Part shown: positions 19,022-29,194 of the stretch, in pieces | Position numbering within the stretch: position 1 is the first letter of the stretch | Layout of the letters: the number at the start of each line of letters is the position of its first letter | Source of the DNA: Sphingobacterium thalpophilum | GTDB taxonomy: Bacteria; Bacteroidota; Bacteroidia; Sphingobacteriales; Sphingobacteriaceae | Direction: 5' to 3' | Assembly: GCA_945868825.1 (NCBI GenBank) | Contig: CAMBMM010000001.1 | Location: forward strand, 1-64,000 | Length of the DNA stretch: 64,000 nt | The notes under the pieces: model-generated | The model's database searches: none | Told to the model about the DNA's origin: nothing | The model's input: the letters and a program-made list of their open reading frames with translations, nothing else | Program-made: the position numbers and the translations under genes

Positions 19022-21817
19022 ATGGATTATCAGTTCCGGGAGATAGAACAAAAGTGGCAAGCCTTTTGGGCCAAACATCAAACCTATAAGGTAAGCAATA
19101 CCAGTTCTAAGCCTAAATACTATGTATTGGATATGTTCCCGTATCCGTCGGGCGCTGGCTTGCACGTTGGGCATCCGCTTGGTTATATCGCTTCCGATAT
19201 TTTTTCTCGATACAAACGTACTAAGGGCTTTAATGTATTACATCCCATGGGCTACGACTCGTTCGGTTTACCTGCCGAGCAATATGCCATTCAAACCGGG
19301 CAGCACCCGGCTATTACCACCGAAACCAACATCAATCGCTACCGCGAACAATTAGATAATTTAGGTTTTTCATACGATTGGAGCCGAGAAGTGCGTACCA
19401 GTGACCCGGAATACTACCGCTTTACGCAGTGGATTTTTATGAAACTGTTTGATGCTTGGTACAATACCCAAAGCAATAAAGCCGAAACCATTGATACCCT
19501 TATTGCGCACTTTGCCAAATCCGGTTCAGCAGGTGTAAAAGCTGTTTCTGATGAGGATGTAAAAAACTTTAGTGCTGAAGATTGGGCCGCTTTTACCGAT
19601 GAACAACAACAAACCGAATTATTGAAATATCGCCTGGCGTATTTAAAAGAAAGCACTGTAAACTGGTGCCCGGCTTTGGGTACCGTATTGGCAAATGATG
19701 AAGTGAAAGACGGCTACTCCGAACGAGGGGGACATCCGGTAGTGCAAAAGAAAATGATGCAGTGGAGCATGCGCATTACCGCCTATGCCGATCGTTTATT
19801 ACAAGGTTTAGAACATATTGATTGGCCAGAACCTTTAAAAGAAATTCAGCGCAATTGGATTGGTAAAAGCGTAGGCGCTTTGGTGAAGTTTGCGCTTGTT
19901 GGAGCTGCTTCTACTATAGAAGTATTTACCACCCGAATAGACACCATTTTTGGCGCTACTTTTTTGGTAATTGCGCCCGAGCACGAATTGGTGCAAAGCT
20001 TAACCACATCCGCACAAAGCAAAGAAATTGCCGATTATATAGCCCAAACGCAAAAAAAATCGGAGTTAGACCGCATGGCCGATACCAAAACTGTATCGGG
20101 TGCATTTACGGGCAGCTATGTAAAACATCCCTTTACCAATGAACCCATTCCGGTGTGGATAGCCGATTATGTATTGGCCGGCTATGGTACGGGAGCGGTA
20201 ATGGCAGTGCCATCCGGCGATCAGCGTGATTGGTTATTTGCCAAGCATTTTAACTTGCCTATTGTAGCTATTTCCGATGCGCAACAAGATTTAGAAATTC
20301 AAGCCGACCCTACAAAAGAGGGAAAATACATCAATTCTGATTTTATTAATGGCTTAGGCTATAAAGAAGCCGCCGCAAACTTAATTGCCAAGCTAGAAGC
20401 CAGCGGGCAAGGAAAAGCAAAAGTAAATTACCGCCTACGCGATGCCATTTTTGGTCGTCAGCGCTATTGGGGCGAACCCGTTCCCGTATACTTTAAAAAT
20501 GGCTTACCTTATTTAATTAAAGAATCGGAATTACCTTTGATTTTGCCCGAAGTAGATAAATATTTGCCTACCGAAAGCGGAGAACCACCTCTTGGAAGAG
20601 CTAAAGATTGGAAATACGAAAATGCCTACGAATACGAATTAAGCACTATGCCGGGTTGGGCGGGTTCTAGTTGGTACTGGTACCGCTATATGGCTTCGCC
20701 AGAAGAGCGCAACTTGCCTGGCTTTGCTTCTAAAGAAGCTATTAACTACTGGCAAGATGTGGATTTATACATTGGCGGTTCGGAGCATGCTACCGGCCAC
20801 TTATTGTACAGCCGTTTTTGGAATAAGTTTTTGAAAGATTTGGGTTATGTAAACCAAGAAGAGCCCTTCAGAAAACTCATTAACCAAGGCATGATTCAGG
20901 GCCGTTCCAATTTTGCCTACCGTATAATTGATGCGCAAGGAAAAGGCACCAATACGTTCGTATCTTTCGGATTAAAAGATCAATACAAAACCACTCCAGT
21001 TCACGTAGATGTAAACATCGTGGAACAAGATTTCTTAGATATAGAGAAATTCAAAGCTTCCCGTCCCGATTTTTCTAATGCGGAATTTATACTCGAAAAC
21101 GGCAACTATTTGTGTGGCCACGAAGTAGAGAAAATGTCTAAATCTAAGTTCAACGTAGTAAATCCCGACGATATGGTGGAGCGCTACGGAGCCGATACCT
21201 TGCGTTTGTACGAGATGTTTTTAGGTCCACTAGAACAAAGTAAGCCTTGGAATACCAACGGCATTGAGGGGGTGTTTAAGTTCTTGCGTAAATACTGGCG
21301 CTTGTTCCATACTGAGCAATTTGATTTTGTGATTTCGGAAGAGCCGGCCACCAAAGCAGAGTTAAAAGCCTTGCATAAAATCATAAAAAAGGTAGAAGAA
21401 GATATCGAACGTTTTTCGTTTAATACCTCGGTATCGGCCTTTATGATTTGTATAAACGAATTGGGCGATTTAAAATGCAACAAACGAGTAATTTTAGAAC
21501 CGCTAACCGTGGTCCTTTCGCCCTATGCGCCACACATTACCGAAGAAATTCGGTCTTTATTAGGTCACGGAGAAGGCAGTATCAGCCAAGCTATCTATCC
21601 GGCATTCAATCCCGACTATTTGGTAGAAGATGAATTTGCTTATCCGGTATCCATCAACGGAAAGATGAAAATGAACCTTACGCTCTCTTTAAGCTTAGAG
21701 CCTGCCGACATTGAAAAGGCAGCTTTAGCCGATGCCGACGTACAACGTTATTTGGACGGCCAAACGCCTAAGAAAGTCATTGTGGTGAAGGGGAAAATTA
21801 TTAATCTCGTTGTTTAG
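19022..21817 (+). CDS. leuS: Leucyl-tRNA synthetase
   Basis: 931 residues. Class I synthetase: [16 protein letters not shown] carries the HIGH-type motif HVGH near residue 45, and [14 protein letters not shown] is the KMSKS loop near 700. The editing (CP1) domain lies at about 240-430 ([34 protein letters not shown]). The catalytic region continues with [17 protein letters not shown] and [20 protein letters not shown], and the anticodon-binding domain follows. Complete. Divergent from the ftsX operon. Confidence 0.98.
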   Translation: MDYQFREIEQKWQAFWAKHQTYKVSNTSSKPKYYVLDMFPYPSGAGLHVGHPLGYIASDIFSRYKRTKGFNVLHPMGYDSFGLPAEQYAIQTGQHPAITTETNINRYREQLDNLGFSYDWSREVRTSDPEYYRFTQWIFMKLFDAWYNTQSNKAETIDTLIAHFAKSGSAGVKAVSDEDVKNFSAEDWAAFTDEQQQTELLKYRLAYLKESTVNWCPALGTVLANDEVKDGYSERGGHPVVQKKMMQWSMRITAYADRLLQGLEHIDWPEPLKEIQRNWIGKSVGALVKFALVGAASTIEVFTTRIDTIFGATFLVIAPEHELVQSLTTSAQSKEIADYIAQTQKKSELDRMADTKTVSGAFTGSYVKHPFTNEPIPVWIADYVLAGYGTGAVMAVPSGDQRDWLFAKHFNLPIVAISDAQQDLEIQADPTKEGKYINSDFINGLGYKEAAANLIAKLEASGQGKAKVNYRLRDAIFGRQRYWGEPVPVYFKNGLPYLIKESELPLILPEVDKYLPTESGEPPLGRAKDWKYENAYEYELSTMPGWAGSSWYWYRYMASPEERNLPGFASKEAINYWQDVDLYIGGSEHATGHLLYSRFWNKFLKDLGYVNQEEPFRKLINQGMIQGRSNFAYRIIDAQGKGTNTFVSFGLKDQYKTTPVHVDVNIVEQDFLDIEKFKASRPDFSNAEFILENGNYLCGHEVEKMSKSKFNVVNPDDMVERYGADTLRLYEMFLGPLEQSKPWNTNGIEGVFKFLRKYWRLFHTEQFDFVISEEPATKAELKALHKIIKKVEEDIERFSFNTSVSAFMICINELGDLKCNKRVILEPLTVVLSPYAPHITEEIRSLLGHGEGSISQAIYPAFNPDYLVEDEFAYPVSINGKMKMNLTLSLSLEPADIEKAALADADVQRYLDGQTPKKVIVVKGKIINLVV

Positions 21818-21842
21818 TTATCCACTCATTTTTTGTAAACAC

Positions 21843-21867
21843 TTTGTTACGTCGGGCCTGTAACAAA
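21843..21867 (+). promoter_or_regulatory. Perfect 8-bp inverted repeat before outer-membrane protein gene
   Basis: TTTGTTAC, nine-nt spacer, GTAACAAA, located 25 bp after leuS and 25 bp before the next ATG. Stem is AT-rich and followed by ATCACATTTTTTG; it could be an operator or a weak terminator of leuS. Confidence 0.35.
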
Positions 21868-21892
21868 ATCACATTTTTTGCGCCTTATTATC

Positions 21893-24370
21893 ATGAAAAA
21901 GTACCCTATGAAAACTATTTTTACTTTACTAATTGCCTTGTTAGGCATTCAAGGAGCTTTTGCGCAAGTGCCTAGTGGCGGTGCATCTATTACCGGTAAA
22001 ATTAGTGGCGTAATCATCGATTCGCTTACGCAAAAACCGGTAGATTATGCTACCGTAGGTTTGGGGCGTTCGGGTTCAACCAAAACCACCAATGGTTCTT
22101 TAACTGATGAAAAAGGGGTATTTAAAATAGATAAAATAAATCCTGGGAACTACCGCATTACCATAAGCTTTTTGGGCTACCAAACAAAAATCATCGAAGC
22201 GGTAAAAACCACCTTGCAAAAACCAGATCTTAATTTGGGCAAAATTCTGTTGTCGCCCAGTGCCAATGCGCTTGGCGAAGTGGTCATACAAGGACAAGCC
22301 TCAGTAGTAGAAAATAAAATTGACCGCATCGTATACAATGCCGAAAAAGACGTAACCATTGGTGGTGGTAATGCCAGCGATGTGTTGCGTAAAGTGCCCA
22401 TGCTATCGGTAGATATGGATGGCAATGTATCGCTCCGCGGTAGCCAAAATGTACGGGTGCTTATCAATGGAAAACCTTCGGGTTCTATGGCCAATAACAT
22501 TGCCGATGCATTGAAAATGATTCCGGCCGACCAAATTAAAAACGTTGAAGTAATTACCAGCCCATCTGCTAAATACGATGCCGAGGGTACTTCTGGCATC
22601 ATCAATATTATTACTAAAAAGCGTAACGCAGAAGGAGTAAGCGGAACTGTTGGAGGTGGTTTAGGCATACGCCAAAATAATGGAAATGCGAATTTAAATA
22701 TTAAAAAAGGGCGTTTGGGACTCACTGCCAATATGGGTGGAAATGGCTCTTGGCCACAAACTACCGATGTAGATGTGAAGCGTTTAGATGCATCGGGTAA
22801 TCCTACCTTTTCGCAGCACAGTGCTAGCGAAAGTTATCGTTTGGGCTATCGTGGTTCTGTAGGGGTAGATTACGATATCAACAACTACAACGGCATTACT
22901 TCAACATTCAACCTAAACAGGCTAAAAAATAGTTTTAATGGAGAAGTATTTTCCGATATCTACTTTGGAGGCGTAACCACAACAGCCAATAGTCTTACCG
23001 ATAGAACCATGCGCATGGGTGGCTTTGATTGGAATACCGATTTTACCCATAAATTTAAAAAAGCCGGTCAAGAATGGTCTATAGCGGCCCAGCTTACCCA
23101 AAATAAAAATATACAAGATTATACCACCGACTATTCAGGCGGTTTTAGACCGAACGAAATTGGCAACAACGATGCTACCAACCAAGAAATAACTTTACAA
23201 ACGGATTATTCGCATCCCTTTAAAAAAGTGACTTTTGAAACCGGTGCCAAAGTGATTTTAAGGGATATCGCTAGTCCAACCTTTGTGCAACAACAAGATG
23301 TAAACGGCAATTATGTGCCCAGTCCATCTCTTTCCAACTCTTACGATTACGCCCAAGATGTATACGCTACCTACGCCACATTTGGCTTCAGTTTAAGTAA
23401 AAAATATCAGGTAAAATTTGGTGGCCGTTTTGAAGCTACCCAAATCGATGGACTCTCAAATGCGAACCAAAGCTTTAGTAACAACTACAGCAATTTTATT
23501 CCTTCCATTGTTATTTCACGTTCGCTAAAAAATTACCAAACCATTAAGGTAAGCTACAATCAGCGTATACAGCGACCTAGTTTATTTTACTTAAACCCGT
23601 TTCGGAATACCGCCGATCCGTTGAATCAGCAGGAAGGAAATCCGTCTTTATCGCCTGAATTATCACATAATTTCGAATTGGGTTATTCCACTTTTGTGAA
23701 AACTACAGTTATAAATGCATCCTTGTATTATCGCTATACACAAGATATTATAGAAACTGTGGTTGGCCCTGCGGTAGATCCAATCACTATGGCTAATATT
23801 TCCTTAACTACTTTTAAGAATGTGGGTACTAACAGTTCGTTTGGTATGAATTTGTTTGGTTCGATAAACCCCATTACTAAATTAACGTTAAGAGGAAATT
23901 TAAACACCTATACCTATAATTTAACTACTAACCCGGCAAGTAGCGCCATTACTACCTTAGGCAATCGCACCTACTTTATGTACAATGCCTTTATAAGTGC
24001 TAGTTTACTGCTCAAAGGTGGCATAAGTGCCGAAACCTTTTTTATTCTGAATTCACCACGCCGTACGGCTCAAGGTACAAGCCCCTCATTTAACATGTGG
24101 AATATTGGCTTTAAGAAAGAAATTTTGAAGAAAAAAGGCACTATCGGGTTGAACATTATCGATCCGTTTAACGAAAGAAAGAATTTCAATTCAGCCTATA
24201 CAACCGCAACCTTTAGTCAAACCTCTAAAATAGCTGTCCCATTCCGCTCGGTAGGCATTAATTTTAGTTGGTCCTTTGGTAAAATGAATTTCAATCCGAC
24301 GCAAGCCAAAAAGAAAAAAGGTGTAAACAACGACGACTTGAAACAAGGCGATCAAGGTGGCATGCAATAA
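21893..24370 (+). CDS. Outer-membrane beta-barrel protein, carboxypeptidase-regulatory and plug domains (TonB-receptor type)
   Basis: 825 residues from ATG 21893. Signal peptide MKKYPMKTIFTLLIALLGIQGAFAQ, then a carboxypeptidase-regulatory-like domain (about 32-120: GVIIDSLTQKPVDYATVGL, KINPGNYRITISFLGYQT). A plug follows (about 125-245: LGEVVIQGQASVVENKIDRIVYNAEKD, VLRKVPMLSVDMDGNVSLRGSQNVRVLINGKP), then a barrel of about 570 residues. This is the OMP_b-brl_3-like architecture of Bacteroidota. No SusD partner is adjacent, so glycan uptake is not indicated. Substrate unknown; outer membrane. Confidence 0.85.
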   Translation: MKKYPMKTIFTLLIALLGIQGAFAQVPSGGASITGKISGVIIDSLTQKPVDYATVGLGRSGSTKTTNGSLTDEKGVFKIDKINPGNYRITISFLGYQTKIIEAVKTTLQKPDLNLGKILLSPSANALGEVVIQGQASVVENKIDRIVYNAEKDVTIGGGNASDVLRKVPMLSVDMDGNVSLRGSQNVRVLINGKPSGSMANNIADALKMIPADQIKNVEVITSPSAKYDAEGTSGIINIITKKRNAEGVSGTVGGGLGIRQNNGNANLNIKKGRLGLTANMGGNGSWPQTTDVDVKRLDASGNPTFSQHSASESYRLGYRGSVGVDYDINNYNGITSTFNLNRLKNSFNGEVFSDIYFGGVTTTANSLTDRTMRMGGFDWNTDFTHKFKKAGQEWSIAAQLTQNKNIQDYTTDYSGGFRPNEIGNNDATNQEITLQTDYSHPFKKVTFETGAKVILRDIASPTFVQQQDVNGNYVPSPSLSNSYDYAQDVYATYATFGFSLSKKYQVKFGGRFEATQIDGLSNANQSFSNNYSNFIPSIVISRSLKNYQTIKVSYNQRIQRPSLFYLNPFRNTADPLNQQEGNPSLSPELSHNFELGYSTFVKTTVINASLYYRYTQDIIETVVGPAVDPITMANISLTTFKNVGTNSSFGMNLFGSINPITKLTLRGNLNTYTYNLTTNPASSAITTLGNRTYFMYNAFISASLLLKGGISAETFFILNSPRRTAQGTSPSFNMWNIGFKKEILKKKGTIGLNIIDPFNERKNFNSAYTTATFSQTSKIAVPFRSVGINFSWSFGKMNFNPTQAKKKKGVNNDDLKQGDQGGMQ

Positions 24371-24413
24371 GTTTTTCAGCAAGCCTCTTTTTTAATTAAG
24401 TACTTTTAGACTT

Positions 24414-24839
24414 ATGCAACCTGCTGAAGAATTACACCAATTAATTGCCCACAAACTACGTTTTTTAGACAAAAAAACAAGATTCTCTGTAGCAGCTGAT
24501 ATAGTTTCTTTACATGCTCATCCTTCGCCCATTTTTGCCGAAATTGCGCAAAAAATAGGAGCGGTTTTGCTTCCCCCAGACTCCATACAAACGGAGCCAA
24601 CGATTTTGATTTGTTGTTTTTCGGGCAAAACTTTAGCAGAAACCATGGGTATTATCCCAGAAATTTTGCAATCGTCTTATATGCATGCCAACGATAAAAA
24701 CAAAGCTTATTTACTTCATGAAGAATGGTTTCTGCAAGCAGATATGCTTTCGCAAATAGAGTGCTTAGTGGAGATACTGTATCCAAATTTTTTCACCTTC
24801 GGCTACGAGGGTACCGCTTGGGTAGAAATTAAGGCCTAA
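24414..24839 (+). CDS. Unrecognised protein, 141 residues
   Basis: I do not recognise this family. 141 residues, no signal peptide, probably soluble. The N-terminal half is helical (PAEELHQLIAHKLRFLDKKTRFSVAADIVSLHAH). The middle is hydrophobic (TILICCFSGKTLAETMGIIPEIL), and the C-terminus has LVEILYPNFFTFGYEGTAWVEIK. Codon use matches the neighbours. It stands 43 bp after the outer-membrane protein gene and 166 bp before parA, same strand. The 24840-25005 gap shows no further gene. Confidence 0.7.
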   Translation: MQPAEELHQLIAHKLRFLDKKTRFSVAADIVSLHAHPSPIFAEIAQKIGAVLLPPDSIQTEPTILICCFSGKTLAETMGIIPEILQSSYMHANDKNKAYLLHEEWFLQADMLSQIECLVEILYPNFFTFGYEGTAWVEIKA

Positions 24840-25005
24840 AAACGCCCGATTTGTGGATAACGTGTGCAAAACCTATCTCGATCCGAGTGTTTATGCCCAG
24901 TTTATTTTGTATCTTAGTAAGTCAATGCACCAGCAAATTTTTATGCTTGAATAGCCTAAATAGGGTGATTGTTAAAAGAAAGCAGAACTAACCAAATCAG
25001 AATCA

Positions 25006-25806
25006 ATGAGCAAAATTATCGCCTTGGCCAACCAAAAAGGGGGAGTTGGGAAAACCACTTCATCCATCAACTTGGCCGCCAGTTTGGCTGTTTTAGAATA
25101 CCGCACGCTTTTGGTAGATGCCGATCCGCAGGCCAACTCCACTTCAGGCATAGGCTTTGATCCAAGAACTATAAAGTCGAGCATTTACGAATGCATTATT
25201 AATGATATTGATCCAAAAGATGCAATTAAGAAGACTGAGACTCCTTTTTTAGATTTATTGCCCGCACATATTGATTTGGTTGGTGCCGAAATTGAGATGA
25301 TTAATTTGCACGAGCGGGAATACCGCATGAAAACCGTGCTTAACAAAATAAAAGACGAATACGATTTTATCATTATCGATTGTTCCCCATCATTAGGCCT
25401 AATTACCATCAACTCTTTAACCGCTGCCGATTCGGTAATTATACCCGTACAATGCGAATATTTCGCCTTAGAGGGATTGGGGAAATTATTAAATACTATA
25501 AAAATTGTACAAAACCGCTTAAACCCCGAATTGGCTATTGAGGGTGTATTGTTAACTATGTACGATGTACGTTTGCGTTTAGCCAATCAAGTGGTTGAAG
25601 AGGTGAAAACACACTTCCAAGAATTGGTGTTCGATACCATTATTCAGCGCAACACCCGTTTAAGCGAAGCCCCAAGTTTTGGTGTATCGGTAATTATGCA
25701 CGATGCCAATTCTAAAGGAGCCATAAACTATTTAAATTTAGCCCGCGAAATTATTCGCAAAAACGGATTGGCTAAAGAAGAACTAGAACAAGAAGCTACG
25801 TTATAA
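25006..25806 (+). CDS. parA: Chromosome partitioning ATPase ParA/Soj
   Basis: 266 residues. Deviant Walker A KGGVGKTTSSINLAASLA (about 11-28, with signature Lys), Walker A' LLVDADPQANSTSGIG, Walker B DFIIIDCSPSLGLITINSL. Binds DNA nonspecifically as an ATP dimer and moves ParB-parS complexes or helps replication control. Chromosomal type: short, with no N-terminal HTH domain. First gene of a conserved run parA-parB-DUF5683-dapB-lepB; parB starts 2 nt after its stop. Confidence 0.96.
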   Translation: MSKIIALANQKGGVGKTTSSINLAASLAVLEYRTLLVDADPQANSTSGIGFDPRTIKSSIYECIINDIDPKDAIKKTETPFLDLLPAHIDLVGAEIEMINLHEREYRMKTVLNKIKDEYDFIIIDCSPSLGLITINSLTAADSVIIPVQCEYFALEGLGKLLNTIKIVQNRLNPELAIEGVLLTMYDVRLRLANQVVEEVKTHFQELVFDTIIQRNTRLSEAPSFGVSVIMHDANSKGAINYLNLAREIIRKNGLAKEELEQEATL

Positions 25807-25808
25807 GC

Positions 25809-26711
25809 ATGACATATCAAAAGAAAACAGGACTGGGAAGAGGCTTAAGTGCCTTATTAGACGATACCGAACTTGTTCAGCAAGGGCATAAATCCTTAGG
25901 TAACGAAGTAGGTGGCTTAAACCATATTCATCCCATATTGCTGAACCAAATTGAGGTGAATCCCTACCAGCCTCGTACAGAGTTTGATACAGAAGCCCTA
26001 CAAGATTTAGCCAATTCGATAAAATTACAGGGCCTTATTCAGCCCATTACAGTACGTCAATTAGGTCAAAATACCTATCAGTTAATTTCGGGCGAACGTC
26101 GGTTTAGAGCCTCTAAAATGGCCGGATTGGCCGAAGTACCGGCCTATGTACGTGCCGCCAACGACCAACAAATGTTGGAAATGGCGCTTATTGAAAATAT
26201 ACAACGTGAAAACCTAAATGCCATGGAGGTTGCTTTTAGCCTGCAGCGTATGTTAGATGAATGTGATTTAAAACAAGAAGAATTAGGGGAAAGAGTAAGT
26301 AAAAACCGATCTACGGTAACCAATTACCTGCGTTTGCTGAAATTGCCGCCAAGCATTCAAACTTCTATCCGCGAAAATAAAGTAAGCATGGGCCATGCCC
26401 GTGCTTTGGTAAGCGTAGAAGATGTAGACAAACAATTGTTCATCCACAAAGAAATCATCAGCAAAGGCCTATCGGTTCGTAAAGTAGAAGAATTGGTACG
26501 TGAGCTACAAATAACAGGCTTAAAGAGAGCTAAACCAAGCACCACGATTGAGGGTGTTTCGTTTCAATACCAAAAGGTGCAAGATGATTTAGCCTCCCGA
26601 TTGGGTACCCGAGTGCAATTGAAAATGAAAGGCAAAAACTCCGGAATTATAGAAATTCCTTTCCTTTCAGAAAACGATCTGAACAGACTATTAGAATTAT
26701 TAGATTGGTAA
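25809..26711 (+). CDS. parB: Chromosome partitioning protein ParB/Spo0J
   Basis: 300 residues. N-terminal basic peptide KKTGLGRGLSALLDDTE that stimulates ParA; ParB/Srx CTP-binding domain (about 45-140) with LANSIKLQGLIQPITVRQ and the C motifs LISGERRFRASKMAGL and MLEMALIENIQRENLNAMEVA. A HTH follows (LGERVSKNRSTVTNYLRLLKLPPSIQ), then a C-terminal dimerisation domain. Clamps around DNA after loading at parS. No full parS site was found in the window. Confidence 0.96.
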   Translation: MTYQKKTGLGRGLSALLDDTELVQQGHKSLGNEVGGLNHIHPILLNQIEVNPYQPRTEFDTEALQDLANSIKLQGLIQPITVRQLGQNTYQLISGERRFRASKMAGLAEVPAYVRAANDQQMLEMALIENIQRENLNAMEVAFSLQRMLDECDLKQEELGERVSKNRSTVTNYLRLLKLPPSIQTSIRENKVSMGHARALVSVEDVDKQLFIHKEIISKGLSVRKVEELVRELQITGLKRAKPSTTIEGVSFQYQKVQDDLASRLGTRVQLKMKGKNSGIIEIPFLSENDLNRLLELLDW

Positions 26712-26713
26712 AC

Positions 26714-27331
26714 ATGCGTACCGCCTTGGTTTTACTTTTTCTTTGTGCCCTTGCTTTTTCGGCCACTGCCCAAAAAAAGTCTGCGAAAATAAACACCAAG
26801 GCCGATAGTATCTCCAAAAAAACACAGGTTGCAGCTGGCCCTGTGAAAGATTCACTCCGTTTGGTACTCGAAAAAATGCCTAAAAAAGCAGCCTGGGGGT
26901 CGGCAATAGTACCGGGTTTAGGTCAAGTGTACAACAAGCGTTGGTGGAAAGTGCCCTTAATTTATGGAGGATTTATTGCCTTTGTAAAAGCCTACCAAGA
27001 TAATAACAACCAATACCATGTATTTTTAAGCGAAGTGCAATACCGCTTAGCCAATAATAGTAATCCGGGCAACCCAGACTATGCCGCTTATTCATTCGAA
27101 GGCTTGGTAAAAATTAAAGATAATTTCAGAAGAAATAAAGAACTCTCCATTATTGGTGGAGTGGTGGTTTATGCCGTAAACATTATTGATGCCTATGTAG
27201 ATGCCAAGTTTTTCCGTTTTGATATTAGCGAAAACTTAAGTCTGCAACTTAAACCAACTTTACAAACCAATCCTGGAGGCCTGAATTCCTATGCTGCTCA
27301 ACCCGGATTGAAACTTAGCCTTAGCTTATGA
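26714..27331 (+). CDS. DUF5683 membrane protein
   Basis: 205 residues from ATG 26714 (MRTALVLLFLCALAFSATAQ, signal peptide). The conserved part is AAWGSAIVPGLGQVYNKRWWKVPLIYGGFIAFVKAYQ, a glycine-rich helix hairpin also met in TM2-like families, then a helix near 150-170 (IIGGVVVYAVNIIDAYVDAKFF). DUF5683 usually lies between parB and dapB in this phylum, as here. Its stop overlaps the dapB start by 4 nt. Function unknown. Confidence 0.8.
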   Translation: MRTALVLLFLCALAFSATAQKKSAKINTKADSISKKTQVAAGPVKDSLRLVLEKMPKKAAWGSAIVPGLGQVYNKRWWKVPLIYGGFIAFVKAYQDNNNQYHVFLSEVQYRLANNSNPGNPDYAAYSFEGLVKIKDNFRRNKELSIIGGVVVYAVNIIDAYVDAKFFRFDISENLSLQLKPTLQTNPGGLNSYAAQPGLKLSLSL

Positions 27332-28074
27332 AAATTGCCCTCATTGGTTATGGAAAAATGGGAAAGCTATTAGAGCGTTTTGCCCAAGAACGTGGCCACG
27401 AAATTTGCATTATTATTGATGCCGATAATGCCTCCGATATCCGATCCGAACGATTTAAAGAAGCCGATGTAGCCATTGAGTTTAGTGTACCTCACGCCGC
27501 CTTAGAGCATATTTACGATGCTTTTGGGGCCGATGTGCCCATTGTGGTAGGCACCACAGGTTGGTACGATGAATTAGACACTGTGCAGCAAAAATGTGTA
27601 GCTGGTAACAATACCTTGCTTTATGCATCTAATTTTAGTGTTGGAGTGAATGTGTTTTTTTATGTAAATAAGGTATTGGCTAAGTTGATGAATCGCTACC
27701 CGCAGTACGATGTGCAAGTAGAAGAAATTCATCATACACAAAAACTAGATGCACCAAGCGGTACCGCTATTACCATTGCCGAAGGTATTTTAGACGGGCT
27801 TGAACGTAAAAATACCTGGGTAAATGAAGTGGTAGGGCTGCAAAACGATGTAGTAACTAAGCCGAATGAATTGCTTATAGAATCGCACCGAATAGAAGAA
27901 GTACCCGGTACGCACACCGTGATTTATAGTTCGGAAGTAGATGAGCTAGAATTTAAACACACGGCACACAGTAGAGCCGGTTTTGCCTTGGGTGCCATTT
28001 TGGCCGCCGAATGGTTGAACGGAAAAAAAGGCTTTTACTCCATACAAGATATGTTTGATTTTAAACTGTTATAA
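27328..28074 (+). CDS. dapB: 4-hydroxy-tetrahydrodipicolinate reductase
   Basis: 248 residues. NAD(P)H-dependent step of lysine and meso-diaminopimelate synthesis, so it feeds cell-wall precursors. Rossmann start MKIALIGYGKMGKLLERFAQERGHEI, GTTGWYDEL, ASNFSVGVNVFFYVN, and the catalytic EIHHTQKLDAPSGTAITIA with the His-His and Lys of the family. Short form typical of Bacteroidota. Starts within the end of the DUF5683 gene (ATGA overlap), six nt before lepB. Confidence 0.95.
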   Translation: MKIALIGYGKMGKLLERFAQERGHEICIIIDADNASDIRSERFKEADVAIEFSVPHAALEHIYDAFGADVPIVVGTTGWYDELDTVQQKCVAGNNTLLYASNFSVGVNVFFYVNKVLAKLMNRYPQYDVQVEEIHHTQKLDAPSGTAITIAEGILDGLERKNTWVNEVVGLQNDVVTKPNELLIESHRIEEVPGTHTVIYSSEVDELEFKHTAHSRAGFALGAILAAEWLNGKKGFYSIQDMFDFKLL

Positions 28075-28080
28075 AAAATT

Positions 28081-29193
28081 ATGAACTGGAAATTTTGGCA
28101 AAAAGCTACCACCGAAAAGAAACAAGAAAAACCTGCAAAAAGCGCTAGTCGCGAATGGTTAGATGCCATTTTATTTGCGGTTATTGCTGCCACACTTATT
28201 CGTACTTTTTTTATTGAAGCCTATACCATACCAACCGGATCAATGGAAAAAAGTTTAAAGGTGGGCGATTTCTTATTTGTAAGCAAAGTAAACTATGGCG
28301 CTCGTATACCCATGACGCCCATAGCATTCCCATTTGCCCACCATACGATGCCCTTTATTGGAACTACAGCCTATTGGGATGGCGTGCAATGGAATTATCG
28401 CAGATTACCTGGCTTATCAAACATCAAACGTAACGATGCTGTGGTATTCAATTATCCAATGGAAGCTGATGAGCCCTACAACCGTCCGGTAGATAAACGT
28501 GAAAACTATATTAAACGCTGTATAGCTATTGCCGGCGACACCATTAAAATTGTAAATACGCAGGTTTTTGTGAATGGTAAAGCTGCAGAAACCCCATTGG
28601 CTGGCGAAACTACCTATGTAGTGCGTACCGATGGTACCGATTTTAATCCAACAGCCTTGCAAGATTTACGTATTGAAGTGCAACGTGCCTCTGCCGATGA
28701 GTATTATTTTAATATGACGGCCGAAGAAGCTACTGCGATTAAGAAGTGGACGAATGTGAAGTTAGTGCAGCCTATTATTCGCCCTATGGGAGAATATGAG
28801 CCACAAGTGTTCCCTCATTCACCGCAATATAAATGGAACGAAGATAATTTTGGTACGCTGATTGTACCGAAAAAAGGGTGGACGGTGAAGTTAGATAGCA
28901 GTACTTATCCGTTTTATGAACGAGCCATTCGGGTATACGAAGGCAATACCTTGCAAAAAGACGGAGACCGCTATGTAATTAATGGTAAAATAGCTACTAG
29001 TTATACCTTTAAAATGAATTATTATTGGATGATGGGTGATAATCGCCACGATTCGCTCGACTCACGTTTTTGGGGTTTTGTGCCCGAAGATCACATTGTA
29101 GGTAAAGCCTTATTTGTGTGGATGAGTTGGGATAGCGAAGGTACTTTCTTCGATAAAATTCGTTGGAATCGGATTTTTAAAGGAGCAAACTAA
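28081..29193 (+). CDS. lepB: Signal peptidase I
   Basis: 370 residues. Removes signal peptides from Sec-exported proteins at the inner membrane. One N-terminal helix (about 25-45, DAILFAVIAATLIRTFFIEAY). Catalytic Ser54 lies in IPTGSMEKSLKVGDFLFVSK, catalytic Lys in YIKRCIAIAGDTIKI, and box E is MMGDNRHDSLDSRFWGFVPEDHIVGKA. A large insert (about 175-290) between box D and box E is usual in Bacteroidota. Ends the parA operon; convergent to the ldh-like gene two bases away. Confidence 0.95.
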   Translation: MNWKFWQKATTEKKQEKPAKSASREWLDAILFAVIAATLIRTFFIEAYTIPTGSMEKSLKVGDFLFVSKVNYGARIPMTPIAFPFAHHTMPFIGTTAYWDGVQWNYRRLPGLSNIKRNDAVVFNYPMEADEPYNRPVDKRENYIKRCIAIAGDTIKIVNTQVFVNGKAAETPLAGETTYVVRTDGTDFNPTALQDLRIEVQRASADEYYFNMTAEEATAIKKWTNVKLVQPIIRPMGEYEPQVFPHSPQYKWNEDNFGTLIVPKKGWTVKLDSSTYPFYERAIRVYEGNTLQKDGDRYVINGKIATSYTFKMNYYWMMGDNRHDSLDSRFWGFVPEDHIVGKALFVWMSWDSEGTFFDKIRWNRIFKGAN

Positions 29194-29194
29194 C

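Noticed and set aside
21061-21075. TCCCGAT inside leuS, and ATCGGGA near 58420
   Set aside because: Single unpaired copies in coding sequence, not hairpins like those at the tRNA-Ala locus.
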